Source: Candidatus Aegiribacteria sp. (lineage in GTDB: Bacteria; Fermentibacterota; Fermentibacteria; Fermentibacterales; Fermentibacteraceae). From it: a stretch of DNA of 9,016 nucleotides. The first letter of the stretch is position 1. Every line of letters begins with the position of its first letter. This document shows positions 1-7,158 of the stretch, in pieces. Under the pieces are notes generated by a model. The model searched no databases, was not told the origin of the DNA, and worked only from the letters and a program-made list of their open reading frames with translations. The DNA lies in contig JAIOSX010000006.1 in the NCBI GenBank assembly GCA_021107345.1, positions 1 through 9,016 of the forward strand. Direction: 5' to 3'. The translations under genes and the position numbers were made by a program.

Positions 1-488
1 AGCAGTATGTACGGGAACAGAAGCCTGAGCAGGCCTGAAGCAAGTTCGGTCTTTCCGGGTATATCGGAAAATCCGGGGGCGAATGCCCTGATCAGAAAGG
101 GGGCTGCCAGCATTCCGATAATTACGATGACGAGAAGAACAGCTCCAACAAGCGAAAGTACTCGGCTTCCAAGGAGAAAAGCATCTTTCCGGCTTTCCTT
201 TCCAAGTGTTTCCACATATGTGGGAACAAAGGCAGCGCTGGTTGTTGATTCACCGAAAAGTCTTCTTAGAGTGTTCGGAATAATGAACCCGAGTGTAAAA
301 GCGTCAGCAGCTATGCCGGTTCCAAGTATGGCAGCCTGGGCAATGTCTCTGAACAGGCCTAGTATCCTGCTGGTCAGCGTAATGCCTCCCATAAGGCCTG
401 TGGCTCTGGCTATACGGGAAGCCTCCTGACGAGGGGTTCCGAGATCATCGAGAATGGCAGAATCTTCACTCTGTACTTCGGGGGTCAT
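1..488 (-). CDS. murJ: Lipid II flippase MurJ (MviN), N-terminal part; runs off the left edge
   Basis: The reverse strand from an ATG at 488 reads open to the window edge (162 codons) and gives the N-terminus of a MurJ/MviN flippase, the inner-membrane MOP-superfamily protein that moves the peptidoglycan precursor lipid II to the periplasmic side. Visible signatures are SRILGLFRD (residues 40-48) and ADAFTLGFIIPNTLRRLFGE (61-80), followed by AFVPTY. Arg41, Arg47, Asp62 and Arg75 have exactly the spacing of the functionally important E. coli residues R18, R24, D39 and R52. Relative to E. coli there are about 23 extra hydrophilic residues at the N-terminus. The start is supported by AAGGA (499-503 on the plus strand, complement) ten bases upstream. 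The gene follows the glycosyltransferase stop by 24 bases and is probably last or near last in the long minus-strand operon. The C-terminal two thirds lie outside the window. The family call is secure. Confidence 0.95.
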   Translation of the reverse strand, partial: MTPEVQSEDSAILDDLGTPRQEASRIARATGLMGGITLTSRILGLFRDIAQAAILGTGIAADAFTLGFIIPNTLRRLFGESTTSAAFVPTYVETLGKESRKDAFLLGSRVLSLVGAVLLVIVIIGMLAAPFLIRAFAPGFSDIPGKTELASGLLRLLFPYIL

Positions 489-512
489 TCAAACAGGTTC
501 CTTAATCATGGT

Positions 513-2048
513 TTATAGATTTTCCGCATGCTCAAGTATTGGCCGCAGCTGCTCACGAAGCAACGGGTTCAGAAAGACAGCCCGTCGGGCTGCATCTACG
601 GAATCCCGGTATCTGCAGTTGGACCAGAGTGAAACAGCGTAGTTTTTCCATAGTGTGGGTGATCCGGGTGCAATCTCGAGTGCTTTCTCAAATTCCGCAG
701 CTCCCTCTCCGGGATTCCCGGATAGCGAAACAAGTACGCCTCTAAGGTTGTGAAGATCAGATCCGAAGTACCCTCTTTCTTCTGCATCCCTGAGATATTC
801 AGCTGATTCTGTCAGCTTACCGGAATCAAGAAGGTATTCAGCGGCAAGCATGGATGTCAATCCGGATCTCTCCATCCCGGGGTAAGTTACGAGTAAAGAG
901 ATGATAACGATTATAACAGCCGGAACTATCACTAGCCTTGAATATTTCCGGTCCGGAAACAATGATGCTGCAAGGAACCAGCAGGCCGGCAGTACAGTTA
1001 ACCTGAACCTTGCAGAAGGAAAGAATATGAATGCGGATACTATCCCGCTGCAGATGAACGATGCAGCAGTTGACTGCCAGAAGTTCTTTCCTCTTTTAAT
1101 GAACCCGGCTGTTCCCGCGGACATGGCCAGAAGAGTCAGCGGAAGAAGCATGATCAGCCACGTTCCTTGAAGAAGCCATCCGGTCTCAGAGTTCCTTCCG
1201 GGGCCGGGAAGGGTGAAGAAGGCAAGAAGCTTCCTCCCCCCCATCGAAAGCCATTTAAAGGGCGAGATGCCTATAGTGTTGAAGGCTCTATCAAGAAATA
1301 CTTCATCTCCACCCGATCGACTGTCTCCAGTTGAGACAAGCTCCTCGAATTCAGTTCCGGGAGGTGTTGTAATAAGTTCCCAGTCGGTTCCAAGCCACAG
1401 GTTTTCACCTCCGTTAGAAGCTATGACCGGCCCTGCACCCGCAGAGAGATTCAGGATAATAATCGGTATCACCGCAATCGCTGCGGAAGCCGTAAATATC
1501 ATCCATTCACGAAGATGGTTCCGGAAAGAAAATGCAAATAGAAAAAGCGGAACAATGGCATACTCAGCCCTGAACAGGATGACAATTCCCGCAAGGAATC
1601 CGGCAATAACTGTTCTTCCCCGCTTCAGAGACAGCAGTGTGAAAGCGATAAGTACAGCAGCAGGAACCGCAGGTAACAGCTGAAAACCGAAGAGAGTCAT
1701 GAATGGAGAAAGGATAAGCCCCGCTGTACATATGTAAAGCCATGCTCCGCCACGTTTTCTGAACGCCAGGTAGAGTGCCAGTGCAGGAAGAAGTGAAAGC
1801 AGTGAAAAAAATATCCGGGATGCCGTTACATTGTGCTGCACATTCATCAGCATAGACATGACAAACATTCCCGGAGGTCTTGAAAAACCTTCAACTCCCG
1901 GGATGAAAGGACTCATTGAATACGTTTTCTCATCCACATAGAGCCCCTCAAGGGGCAGAAGACGGTCAACGGAAGAGAATACCCAGATACGCAGACAGAT
2001 GGCCGCAAGGACGATTGCTGAGAGTATGAGAGGTTTTGAGATTCTCAT
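513..2048 (-). CDS. GT-C (GT39/PMT-like) polytopic membrane glycosyltransferase with C-terminal TPR domain
   Basis: This 511-residue protein has about ten hydrophobic segments between residues 5 and 390, then a soluble tail. It resembles GT-C glycosyltransferases that use polyprenyl-phosphate sugars. An acidic pair, Asp39-Glu40 (YVDEKTY), sits just after the first membrane span, where GT39/ArnT-like enzymes carry their catalytic Asp. RPPG (57-60) follows, and SNGGENLWLG (211-220) matches a conserved loop of TPR-bearing family members. SARFRL (345-350) precedes the last spans. Residues 396-510 form helical TPR-like repeats (for example AAEFEKALEIAPGSPTLWKNYAVSL and DAARRAVFLNP patterns). The sugar and acceptor are unknown; cell-envelope glycan or protein glycosylation is inferred. 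The ATG overlaps the upstream stop as ATGA (2045-2048). There is no clear Shine-Dalgarno site, so translation is probably coupled to the upstream gene. The broad family is fairly sure; the substrate is not. Confidence 0.8.
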   Translation of the reverse strand: MRISKPLILSAIVLAAICLRIWVFSSVDRLLPLEGLYVDEKTYSMSPFIPGVEGFSRPPGMFVMSMLMNVQHNVTASRIFFSLLSLLPALALYLAFRKRGGAWLYICTAGLILSPFMTLFGFQLLPAVPAAVLIAFTLLSLKRGRTVIAGFLAGIVILFRAEYAIVPLFLFAFSFRNHLREWMIFTASAAIAVIPIIILNLSAGAGPVIASNGGENLWLGTDWELITTPPGTEFEELVSTGDSRSGGDEVFLDRAFNTIGISPFKWLSMGGRKLLAFFTLPGPGRNSETGWLLQGTWLIMLLPLTLLAMSAGTAGFIKRGKNFWQSTAASFICSGIVSAFIFFPSARFRLTVLPACWFLAASLFPDRKYSRLVIVPAVIIVIISLLVTYPGMERSGLTSMLAAEYLLDSGKLTESAEYLRDAEERGYFGSDLHNLRGVLVSLSGNPGEGAAEFEKALEIAPGSPTLWKNYAVSLWSNCRYRDSVDAARRAVFLNPLLREQLRPILEHAENL

Positions 2049-3607
2049 TCAGAAGCTGCAAAAACAACCGGGAATGGGCTTTCAATCCCCGATGTATCAG
2101 TGAGAATCACCGCATTGCCCAGGATTTCCATGTACGGATACTCCGGGCAGTAGATACTTGCGACTCCCGATAGTATCCATCTCCTGGTTACTGAAGCAGG
2201 AATGTATTCAGGCTTCGTCCAGTTGAAGATGGGAAGGTATTCAGCAAAGGTGGAATTTGCAGCAGGCATCCACAGCCTTCCATGAACAGTGAGTTTCATA
2301 TCCGTACCGAGATCGAAAGGGTCCGACACTGTCAGGGAATCGGGCATGATGGTTCTTCCGCTCAGCCATGACCATTGAGACAGGGAGAGGATAAACTCTT
2401 CCCTGGATAGTCCTGCAGACTTCCTTCTGAGCATCATGTCATACCACCCGCTGCATGTGATCTCAAGGTTGAATGTCCCGTCATGAGGGTTAATGTTCCA
2501 ATCCTCCTGAAGTCTGTTCTCTTCAGGGGAGTTTGGAGCCATGGTTCTGATATTGGAGTTCTCAATGACATACAGCGTATCAGGTCTGTAGATGTATGAT
2601 GCGGATGTAAGGTAAGCTGAAGGTTCCATGAACCAGCTGTCACCATCATTCGAAACGAGCCTGACCAGAAATCTGTTCCATCCCTCTGGAACGGGAATGC
2701 CGTAATCAATACTTCCGGCAGGAATAATGTCCGCTTCCATGCCCAGTTCTCTGCACATTGCAGCAAAAACAAGTGCCGTCTCAAGAGCTGTTCCCCTTCT
2801 CAGGTCAAGTATTTCCTGGAGACCGCGAACATCGTACACATCCTTTCCATACACGATGGAAGAGGGATTGATGCTGTTGCATAGAAGACTTCTTGCCCGC
2901 ACAGCCTGGGCAAATTGAAAAGCTCCTGCCGATGTTGCCTGGAGTGCGGCTTCCCTGAGGTCGGGCGGATAAGGGGAATCAAGAAGAACAGCAGCCTCCT
3001 GCATAAGGAAGTTCTCAAGTTCCTCGAAGGTGCTGAAGGGTGAAATGACAAGAATCCCGGACGAATCGGTCGAAGTGAATTCAAGCCTTTCAGATGTCCG
3101 GATCACATCGTATCCTGTTCCATGCCAGCTGAGATTCCCCACCATATCTCCACTTACAGTAAAGCGGGATGTGTCAGGACGAATACCCTTGACGGAAGGA
3201 GAGAGAACAGCCCAGGCACCCCTTTCCCAGTTTCCGCTCCAGTCACTTATGGAAATACTGTAATCAATTGCCATGCCCTCTCGAAGGGCGGGGAATGCCG
3301 TGACAAGCGCAAGCTGCCAGCCTCCGCTTCCTGTAAGCGTATCCACAGCCCACGGAGGGATCGGACCGGTATCACCTTCAGGGAAACCGAAAACAGCCCT
3401 TTCTATTGAGACAGATTGGGTCTCGGGATTGAAACCGCGGCTTAGTCTGCTCAAGAGACGGTCGCTTCCCTGTATGCCCTTAATCTCTATCGTCCTGCGA
3501 AGGGTGTCCTGCTGCAGCGAGATGGAAACGGAATAGAATGATACAGTTGATGGTGCCGAATTGACATGCGATGCGGCAAGGATGCAAATCATAATGAGCT
3601 TTTTCAT
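2045..3607 (-). CDS. Secreted DUF3857/transglutaminase-like protein with a degenerate (probably inactive) catalytic site
   Basis: This 520-residue protein starts with a classical signal peptide (MKKLIMICILAASHVNSA, cleavage near residue 18). A beta-rich N-terminal half is followed by a transglutaminase-like core at about residues 225-335 and another beta-rich C-terminal part. Its core aligns without gaps to the upstream neighbour: RRGTALETALVF against SGVCRDRAVLLL, and WNRFLVRL...WFMEPS against FDHMLVML...LFLDPT. In this alignment the catalytic Cys is Ala274, the His is Arg312 and the Asp is Glu328, so all three triad positions are substituted. It is probably a pseudoenzyme acting as a binding or partner protein in the periplasm or at the surface; that role is inferred. 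The ATG overlaps the preceding stop as ATGA (3604-3607), with AGGCG just upstream as a modest ribosome site. The reading frame is intact and the sequence well formed, so this is not a decayed pseudogene. Function unknown. Confidence 0.8.
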   Translation of the reverse strand: MKKLIMICILAASHVNSAPSTVSFYSVSISLQQDTLRRTIEIKGIQGSDRLLSRLSRGFNPETQSVSIERAVFGFPEGDTGPIPPWAVDTLTGSGGWQLALVTAFPALREGMAIDYSISISDWSGNWERGAWAVLSPSVKGIRPDTSRFTVSGDMVGNLSWHGTGYDVIRTSERLEFTSTDSSGILVISPFSTFEELENFLMQEAAVLLDSPYPPDLREAALQATSAGAFQFAQAVRARSLLCNSINPSSIVYGKDVYDVRGLQEILDLRRGTALETALVFAAMCRELGMEADIIPAGSIDYGIPVPEGWNRFLVRLVSNDGDSWFMEPSAYLTSASYIYRPDTLYVIENSNIRTMAPNSPEENRLQEDWNINPHDGTFNLEITCSGWYDMMLRRKSAGLSREEFILSLSQWSWLSGRTIMPDSLTVSDPFDLGTDMKLTVHGRLWMPAANSTFAEYLPIFNWTKPEYIPASVTRRWILSGVASIYCPEYPYMEILGNAVILTDTSGIESPFPVVFAASE

Positions 3608-5385
3608 CGCCTGAACATCACAGTTCTGGTAGAAGCTGTAAGAGCCGCAAGAATCCCCTCCCTGATATCAGAAAGCTGGTCTCGGTTCGGAACGGCAGGC
3701 TGAAGGCTGAGGTATTCTTCAAATAGAAGCGCATCATCAACCAGAGTGATCTTAATGCTGCAATTCCCGGATTCGAAAGGCTCCGGAAGCTCAGGATGCC
3801 CGGGAGGCAGATCCCGAAGAAGCATACTGAGATGAGCTGTGTAAGGTGTTTCGATATATATGTCTTCTCTGAACATCGGCAGTATGTACGCAGCTGCTCT
3901 TGAACTTACGACATCTAGTGTTTCAAGCCCCGGAATTATCAGATAGACAGATTCGCCGGCCTGTACTATTCCACATTTCCATCTTCCGGTTCCATGAATG
4001 CCAAGAGGTGTACTGATGGAAGACAGATCCCCTTCAATAGTCAGTTCTGATCCGGGAAGAAGGCCCAAAAGCCTTTCAATGAGAAGGTTTCTGACTGATG
4101 GTTCAATTCCGGAAAGCATCGACCTGAAAAGTTCCTCAATCGTTCCTGAAAAACTTACCGAAATACTGCCGGAGATGATGGACGAATCTTCACATAGAGA
4201 ACCTTCGATTACGATTGAAAGGATGTCTCCTGAAGTGTCATCCGGAAAATATTCCAGGTGCGAGCCTGAAGGTGTCAGGGGCAGGTATCCGCAGCCTCTC
4301 AGTGTATAGGTATAACCCTCGGGGGAAAAACTGTTCGTTGGATCGAGGAACAGGGTTTCACCGGTTGAGTCATTAAGCATCACAAGCATATGATCGAAAC
4401 TTCGGGAGCCTGGATAAGGCTCCAGATTGTCCGAGACAGATGTAAGTATTGCAGTGGGCATATGTCCTGTTCTGCGCAGAAGCCAGAGCAGAAGAACTGC
4501 TCTGTCCCTGCATACACCTGACATTTCATCCAGCGTTTCAATGGGATTCCGGGGAGAGTAACCCGGATCGTATCCCCAGTTACCACTCAGGTATTCGATT
4601 TCCTCTGAAACCCAGCCGCACAGATCCTGCGGACGATTACCCGCGATTGCAATGATGGAATCCGCCAGATCTGTGTATTCAACCATGCAGTTGCGATCGA
4701 GTACGGGATAAAGCCCCCTGCTTACTTCCTCCGGAGAATGGCTGGAAACAGTTACAAATGAACTAATTAAGGCGGGGTCAGGGGAAAACGGCAGGTATAG
4801 GATCGGGTTCCGGGGGCCTGATCGAAAGATCATGCATTCCGTTCCGCCATCCAGTGCATACCTTTGAGATTCGAAAAATCCTTCCGATTGAATGTGGATA
4901 TCCCGTGCGGAGGGCCATAATACCTTGAAAACACCTTGATGGATGCTGTCCCTTGAAGCTGCATAGAAGGTATAGGAATAGAAATCCCCCATAGGTAAAT
5001 AGCTTATGCTTCGTCTGATCTCAACTTTGAGAGTATCCCCTATCTCTATTCCAGGAAACTCGATAACAACCTCTCTGAGGGAACTTTCAAGTCTGCCTCC
5101 TGAAAGAAGGGAGCTGTGCGGGGTCTCGCGCAGTATCGCGCAGTCATCTCCCCTTCCCGAACGCCAGTGGCCGATAGAAGCGGTTACTTCCAGTGACTCC
5201 CATGTATTTCTGAAGGAGGCCGATATTCTTCCGTAACGATTAACGCCGGCAGCGGTAAGCGGTACAATTATCTCGCGCGAGGTTTCGAAATAACCTGAAT
5301 CAGGCGATGAACAGTCCAGGATTATGCTGTGTTCAAGATAAACTGCATCCGGCGCAGATATGAGCAGCAGCAGTATCAGTGCCAA
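3604..5385 (-). CDS. Secreted transglutaminase-like cysteine protein with intact Cys/His/Asp triad (DUF3857-type architecture)
   Basis: This is a protein of about 593 residues with a short hydrophobic leader (residues 2-10, ALILLLLIS), a beta-rich N-terminal region (about 18-210) like the DUF3857 domain, a transglutaminase-like core (about 235-370) and a C-terminal beta-rich domain. The core has the hallmark sites: Cys292 in GVCRDRAVLL, His332 in FDHMLVML and Asp348 in LFLDPT. Members of this fold act as transglutaminases, proteases or peptide hydrolases; which one applies here cannot be told. A periplasmic or surface location is inferred. The start is a TTG at 5385, two bases after the surE stop, with GGGGG (5395-5399, complement) nine bases upstream. 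The frame is closed by a stop at 5401-5403, so there is no ATG option; an in-frame CTG at 5391 is the only other reasonable start. The leader lacks the usual Lys/Arg, which is odd for a signal peptide. It is immediately followed by the degenerate paralogue. Confidence 0.82.
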   Translation of the reverse strand: MALILLLLISAPDAVYLEHSIILDCSSPDSGYFETSREIIVPLTAAGVNRYGRISASFRNTWESLEVTASIGHWRSGRGDDCAILRETPHSSLLSGGRLESSLREVVIEFPGIEIGDTLKVEIRRSISYLPMGDFYSYTFYAASRDSIHQGVFKVLWPSARDIHIQSEGFFESQRYALDGGTECMIFRSGPRNPILYLPFSPDPALISSFVTVSSHSPEEVSRGLYPVLDRNCMVEYTDLADSIIAIAGNRPQDLCGWVSEEIEYLSGNWGYDPGYSPRNPIETLDEMSGVCRDRAVLLLWLLRRTGHMPTAILTSVSDNLEPYPGSRSFDHMLVMLNDSTGETLFLDPTNSFSPEGYTYTLRGCGYLPLTPSGSHLEYFPDDTSGDILSIVIEGSLCEDSSIISGSISVSFSGTIEELFRSMLSGIEPSVRNLLIERLLGLLPGSELTIEGDLSSISTPLGIHGTGRWKCGIVQAGESVYLIIPGLETLDVVSSRAAAYILPMFREDIYIETPYTAHLSMLLRDLPPGHPELPEPFESGNCSIKITLVDDALLFEEYLSLQPAVPNRDQLSDIREGILAALTASTRTVMFRR

Positions 5386-5387
5386 TA

Positions 5388-6140
5388 TCAGCTGCCCCCG
5401 TCAGTGAACTCCAGATCAGGTGGGACAGAGCTGGAAGTCCTGTTGGAATCAAGCAGTGTAAGGCTGACCATGAAACTGTTAACAGCATCAACATCCGAAT
5501 CTCTATGATCAACAACAGGTAAAGAGCGGTATCTGTCGTATGCGAAAACCCTGCCCGGCTCAAGCTGTCTGAATGATATGTCACTCGCAAAACGAGCCAT
5601 CTTCGTCCACTTCATTCCAGCTATTTCTTCAGGTTCAACCTCCGGAACGTTGATATTCAGTATCGTTCCTTTCGGTATTTTTCCTGCAATTCCTTTTTCC
5701 ATCAGTGATTCAAGAACGCAGGATGCTGTTCTGAAAAAGGGTTTCCGGTTCGAAGATGTTACCTGAACACTTACTGCAATAGATGTAATATCCCAGAGCG
5801 CGGCTTCCGTAGCGGCTGCAACGGTTCCGGAGTAGAAGATATTGTTCGCAAGGTTTGCACCGGGGTTGATACCGGAGATCAGAAGATCCGGAGGATTATC
5901 TTTCATTACTTCCATCAGAGCGACCTTGACACAGTCGGTTGGAGTACCCTCAAGTGACCATTTACGATATCCTTCCTCCTTCAGTTCCATTGAGGAGTAA
6001 AGCCCCAGGGCATGGCTGGTGCCGCTGCAGTGGTGAAGTGGAGCAACAACCCATATCTCATGATCATGCTTCAGGAGATTTTCAAGCTCCACAAGCCCGG
6101 GCTGATCGTATCCGTCGTCATTTGTAAGGAGTATTCTCAT
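5388..6140 (-). CDS. surE: 5'/3'-nucleotidase SurE
   Basis: This 250-residue protein is the usual length for SurE, a metal-dependent cytosolic phosphatase that removes phosphate from nucleoside 5'- and 3'-monophosphates and is linked to stationary-phase survival in E. coli. It opens with MRILLTNDDGYDQPG, carrying the metal ligands Asp8 and Asp9. Ser39 follows in VAPLHHCSGTSHA, and Asn92 and Asn96 lie in LISGINPGAN. The EGTPTDCVKVAL and YSGTVAAATEA blocks are also typical. I chose the ATG at 6140. The reading frame continues upstream to another ATG at 6272, but those 44 residues lie inside the preceding gene and have no place in the family. The gap to the upstream barrel gene is four bases, with no good Shine-Dalgarno site, so coupled translation is likely. 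It sits unusually within an envelope-protein operon. The assignment is very secure. Confidence 0.96.
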   Translation of the reverse strand: MRILLTNDDGYDQPGLVELENLLKHDHEIWVVAPLHHCSGTSHALGLYSSMELKEEGYRKWSLEGTPTDCVKVALMEVMKDNPPDLLISGINPGANLANNIFYSGTVAAATEAALWDITSIAVSVQVTSSNRKPFFRTASCVLESLMEKGIAGKIPKGTILNINVPEVEPEEIAGMKWTKMARFASDISFRQLEPGRVFAYDRYRSLPVVDHRDSDVDAVNSFMVSLTLLDSNRTSSSVPPDLEFTDGGS

Positions 6141-6144
6141 ACTG

Positions 6145-7047
6145 TCAGAGGGACTTGTGAAGGGTGAACCGGTGTACGGTACCCAGTGCGTAATCTGTGG
6201 GAACGAAAGCGTAGTCAAGCGTCCAGCTTCCCGCAGAAAGACCGATGCCTGATGTAAAATCTCTTGAATCATCGAGGAATCTCATCCCGAAGCGGAGTTT
6301 AAGCCATTTCTGCGGCGTGTATTCTATTCCACTGCCGGCAGAAAGTGAGTTATCAAGAGGTTTTCTGACTTCCGCTGATACGGCAACGTCTCCGAATGGG
6401 AGATGAAAACCGTACCTTCCGCCAAGTCTCCAGGTGGCAGGAAGCCTGAAATCATCATCCACCATTGTGACTGAAGGCCCTATATGCTGCAAAGAAGCGG
6501 CAAGATCAAGGCCGTTTAAAGGATGTATAACAACGCCTGCGTCAAAAGCGATTCCTGTGGCGCTTTCCATCCATATTTTCTCGCGGAGGAGTTTCATACC
6601 AAGGCCAAGGTCGAACATCCCAAGCCTTATGCCGGCTGCCGCATGGAAGGATATATCCCATGCGGAAAAGGTTGTAACAGGTTCGGAGGTGGCAGATTCC
6701 CTCATTTCAAGGTTTCCCACATACAAGAACCGGGTTCCGAGCGCGCATTTTACCCGGTTAAGGTTGAAATTCCAGGAAAGAAAGTTCTGAGTAGCATCTC
6801 CAATCCACTGGTTGTGACCCGCGGATAGAAAGCCGGTGTCCATCGATGCAAGAAGTGCGGGATTTGTGAAAACGGCCAGATTGCCACTGTTAAGAAGACC
6901 GGTTCCACCTAGTGCTGCCGCCCTTGCGCCGGGATCTATCTTCAGGAAACTGAAAGCTCCGGCACCGGCATCTCGGTAGACTTCGTCTGATGAGCGAACA
7001 GGGAGTACCATAATAATCATAATCGCAGCAAATAATATTGTTTTCAT
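6145..7047 (-). CDS. PorV/PorQ family outer-membrane beta-barrel protein
   Basis: This 300-residue protein has a signal peptide (MKTILFAAIMIIMVLPVRSS, cleavage near residue 20). The family hallmark follows: AGAGAFSFLKIDPGARAAALGGTG at about 27-50, then NLAVFTNPALLA, as in PorV/PorQ (UPF0164-like) barrels, where 'FL.I..GARA.ALGG' and 'NPA' are conserved. The rest alternates short amphipathic strands with Gly/aromatic turns (for example DLGLGMKLL, LDLAASLQHIGP, WRLGGRYGF, LKLRFGMRF), consistent with a FadL-like outer-membrane barrel ending in HRFTLHKSL. PorV is a type IX secretion shuttle in Bacteroidetes, but many FCB lineages carry paralogues of unknown role, so export of sorting-domain proteins is only an inference here. 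It is the first gene of the minus-strand operon. The ATG is preceded by GGTGAT, and a candidate promoter lies about 30-60 bases upstream. Confidence 0.85.
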   Translation of the reverse strand: MKTILFAAIMIIMVLPVRSSDEVYRDAGAGAFSFLKIDPGARAAALGGTGLLNSGNLAVFTNPALLASMDTGFLSAGHNQWIGDATQNFLSWNFNLNRVKCALGTRFLYVGNLEMRESATSEPVTTFSAWDISFHAAAGIRLGMFDLGLGMKLLREKIWMESATGIAFDAGVVIHPLNGLDLAASLQHIGPSVTMVDDDFRLPATWRLGGRYGFHLPFGDVAVSAEVRKPLDNSLSAGSGIEYTPQKWLKLRFGMRFLDDSRDFTSGIGLSAGSWTLDYAFVPTDYALGTVHRFTLHKSL

Positions 7048-7078
7048 GTATCACCATTCTGAATAGGCTATTAAATGT

Positions 7079-7107
7079 ATTATCAGTATCTAGCTTCTAC
7101 TGCGCAA
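7079..7107 (-). promoter_or_regulatory. Candidate sigma-70-type promoter for the minus-strand operon
   Basis: Reading the minus strand, TTGCGC (7102-7107; three of six consensus bases) is separated by 17 bases from GATAAT (7079-7084; five of six). Transcription would start near 7072 and give a leader of roughly 25 bases before the ATG at 7047. The placement and spacing are good, but the -35 match is weak and no experimental support exists. I did not find the Bacteroidetes-type TAnnTTTG box here. Confidence 0.4.
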
Positions 7108-7108
7108 A

Positions 7109-7137
7109 TTGACAATAGTTCCACTTTCGGGTAAAGA
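7109..7137 (+). promoter_or_regulatory. Candidate sigma-70-type promoter for the lipoate genes
   Basis: A perfect TTGACA -35 box (7109-7114) is followed at 17 bases by TAAAGA (7132-7137), only a weak -10 box. Transcription would start near 7144, giving a very short leader before the TTG start at 7159 that still includes the ribosome site. Its -35 box lies one base from the -35 box of the opposing promoter, so the two sites could compete for RNA polymerase. Confidence 0.35.
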
Positions 7138-7148
7138 TAACCGGAACC

Positions 7149-7153
7149 GGAGG
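7149..7153 (+). promoter_or_regulatory. Ribosome binding site that fixes the TTG start of the octanoyltransferase
   Basis: GGAGG lies five bases upstream of a TTG codon (7159-7161). The next in-frame ATG is sixteen codons on (7207), inside the conserved N-terminus, so this strong Shine-Dalgarno sequence decides for the TTG. Confidence 0.7.
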
Positions 7154-7158
7154 AACAC

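Noticed and set aside
7..429. Plus-strand open frame opposite murJ
   Set aside because: It is antisense to a clear MurJ coding region and has no family resemblance or ribosome site; likewise the other antisense frames such as 1213-1683, 3998-4309, 6434-6790 and 7600-8031.
2045..3607. The degenerate transglutaminase-like gene as a decaying pseudogene
   Set aside because: There is one uninterrupted 520-codon frame, a good signal peptide and exact ATGA overlaps on both sides; only the catalytic residues are changed.
6141..6272. Upstream extension of surE to the ATG at 6272
   Set aside because: The extra 44 residues lie inside the coding end of the barrel gene, and SurE proteins begin at the MRILLTNDDG block, so the start is 6140.
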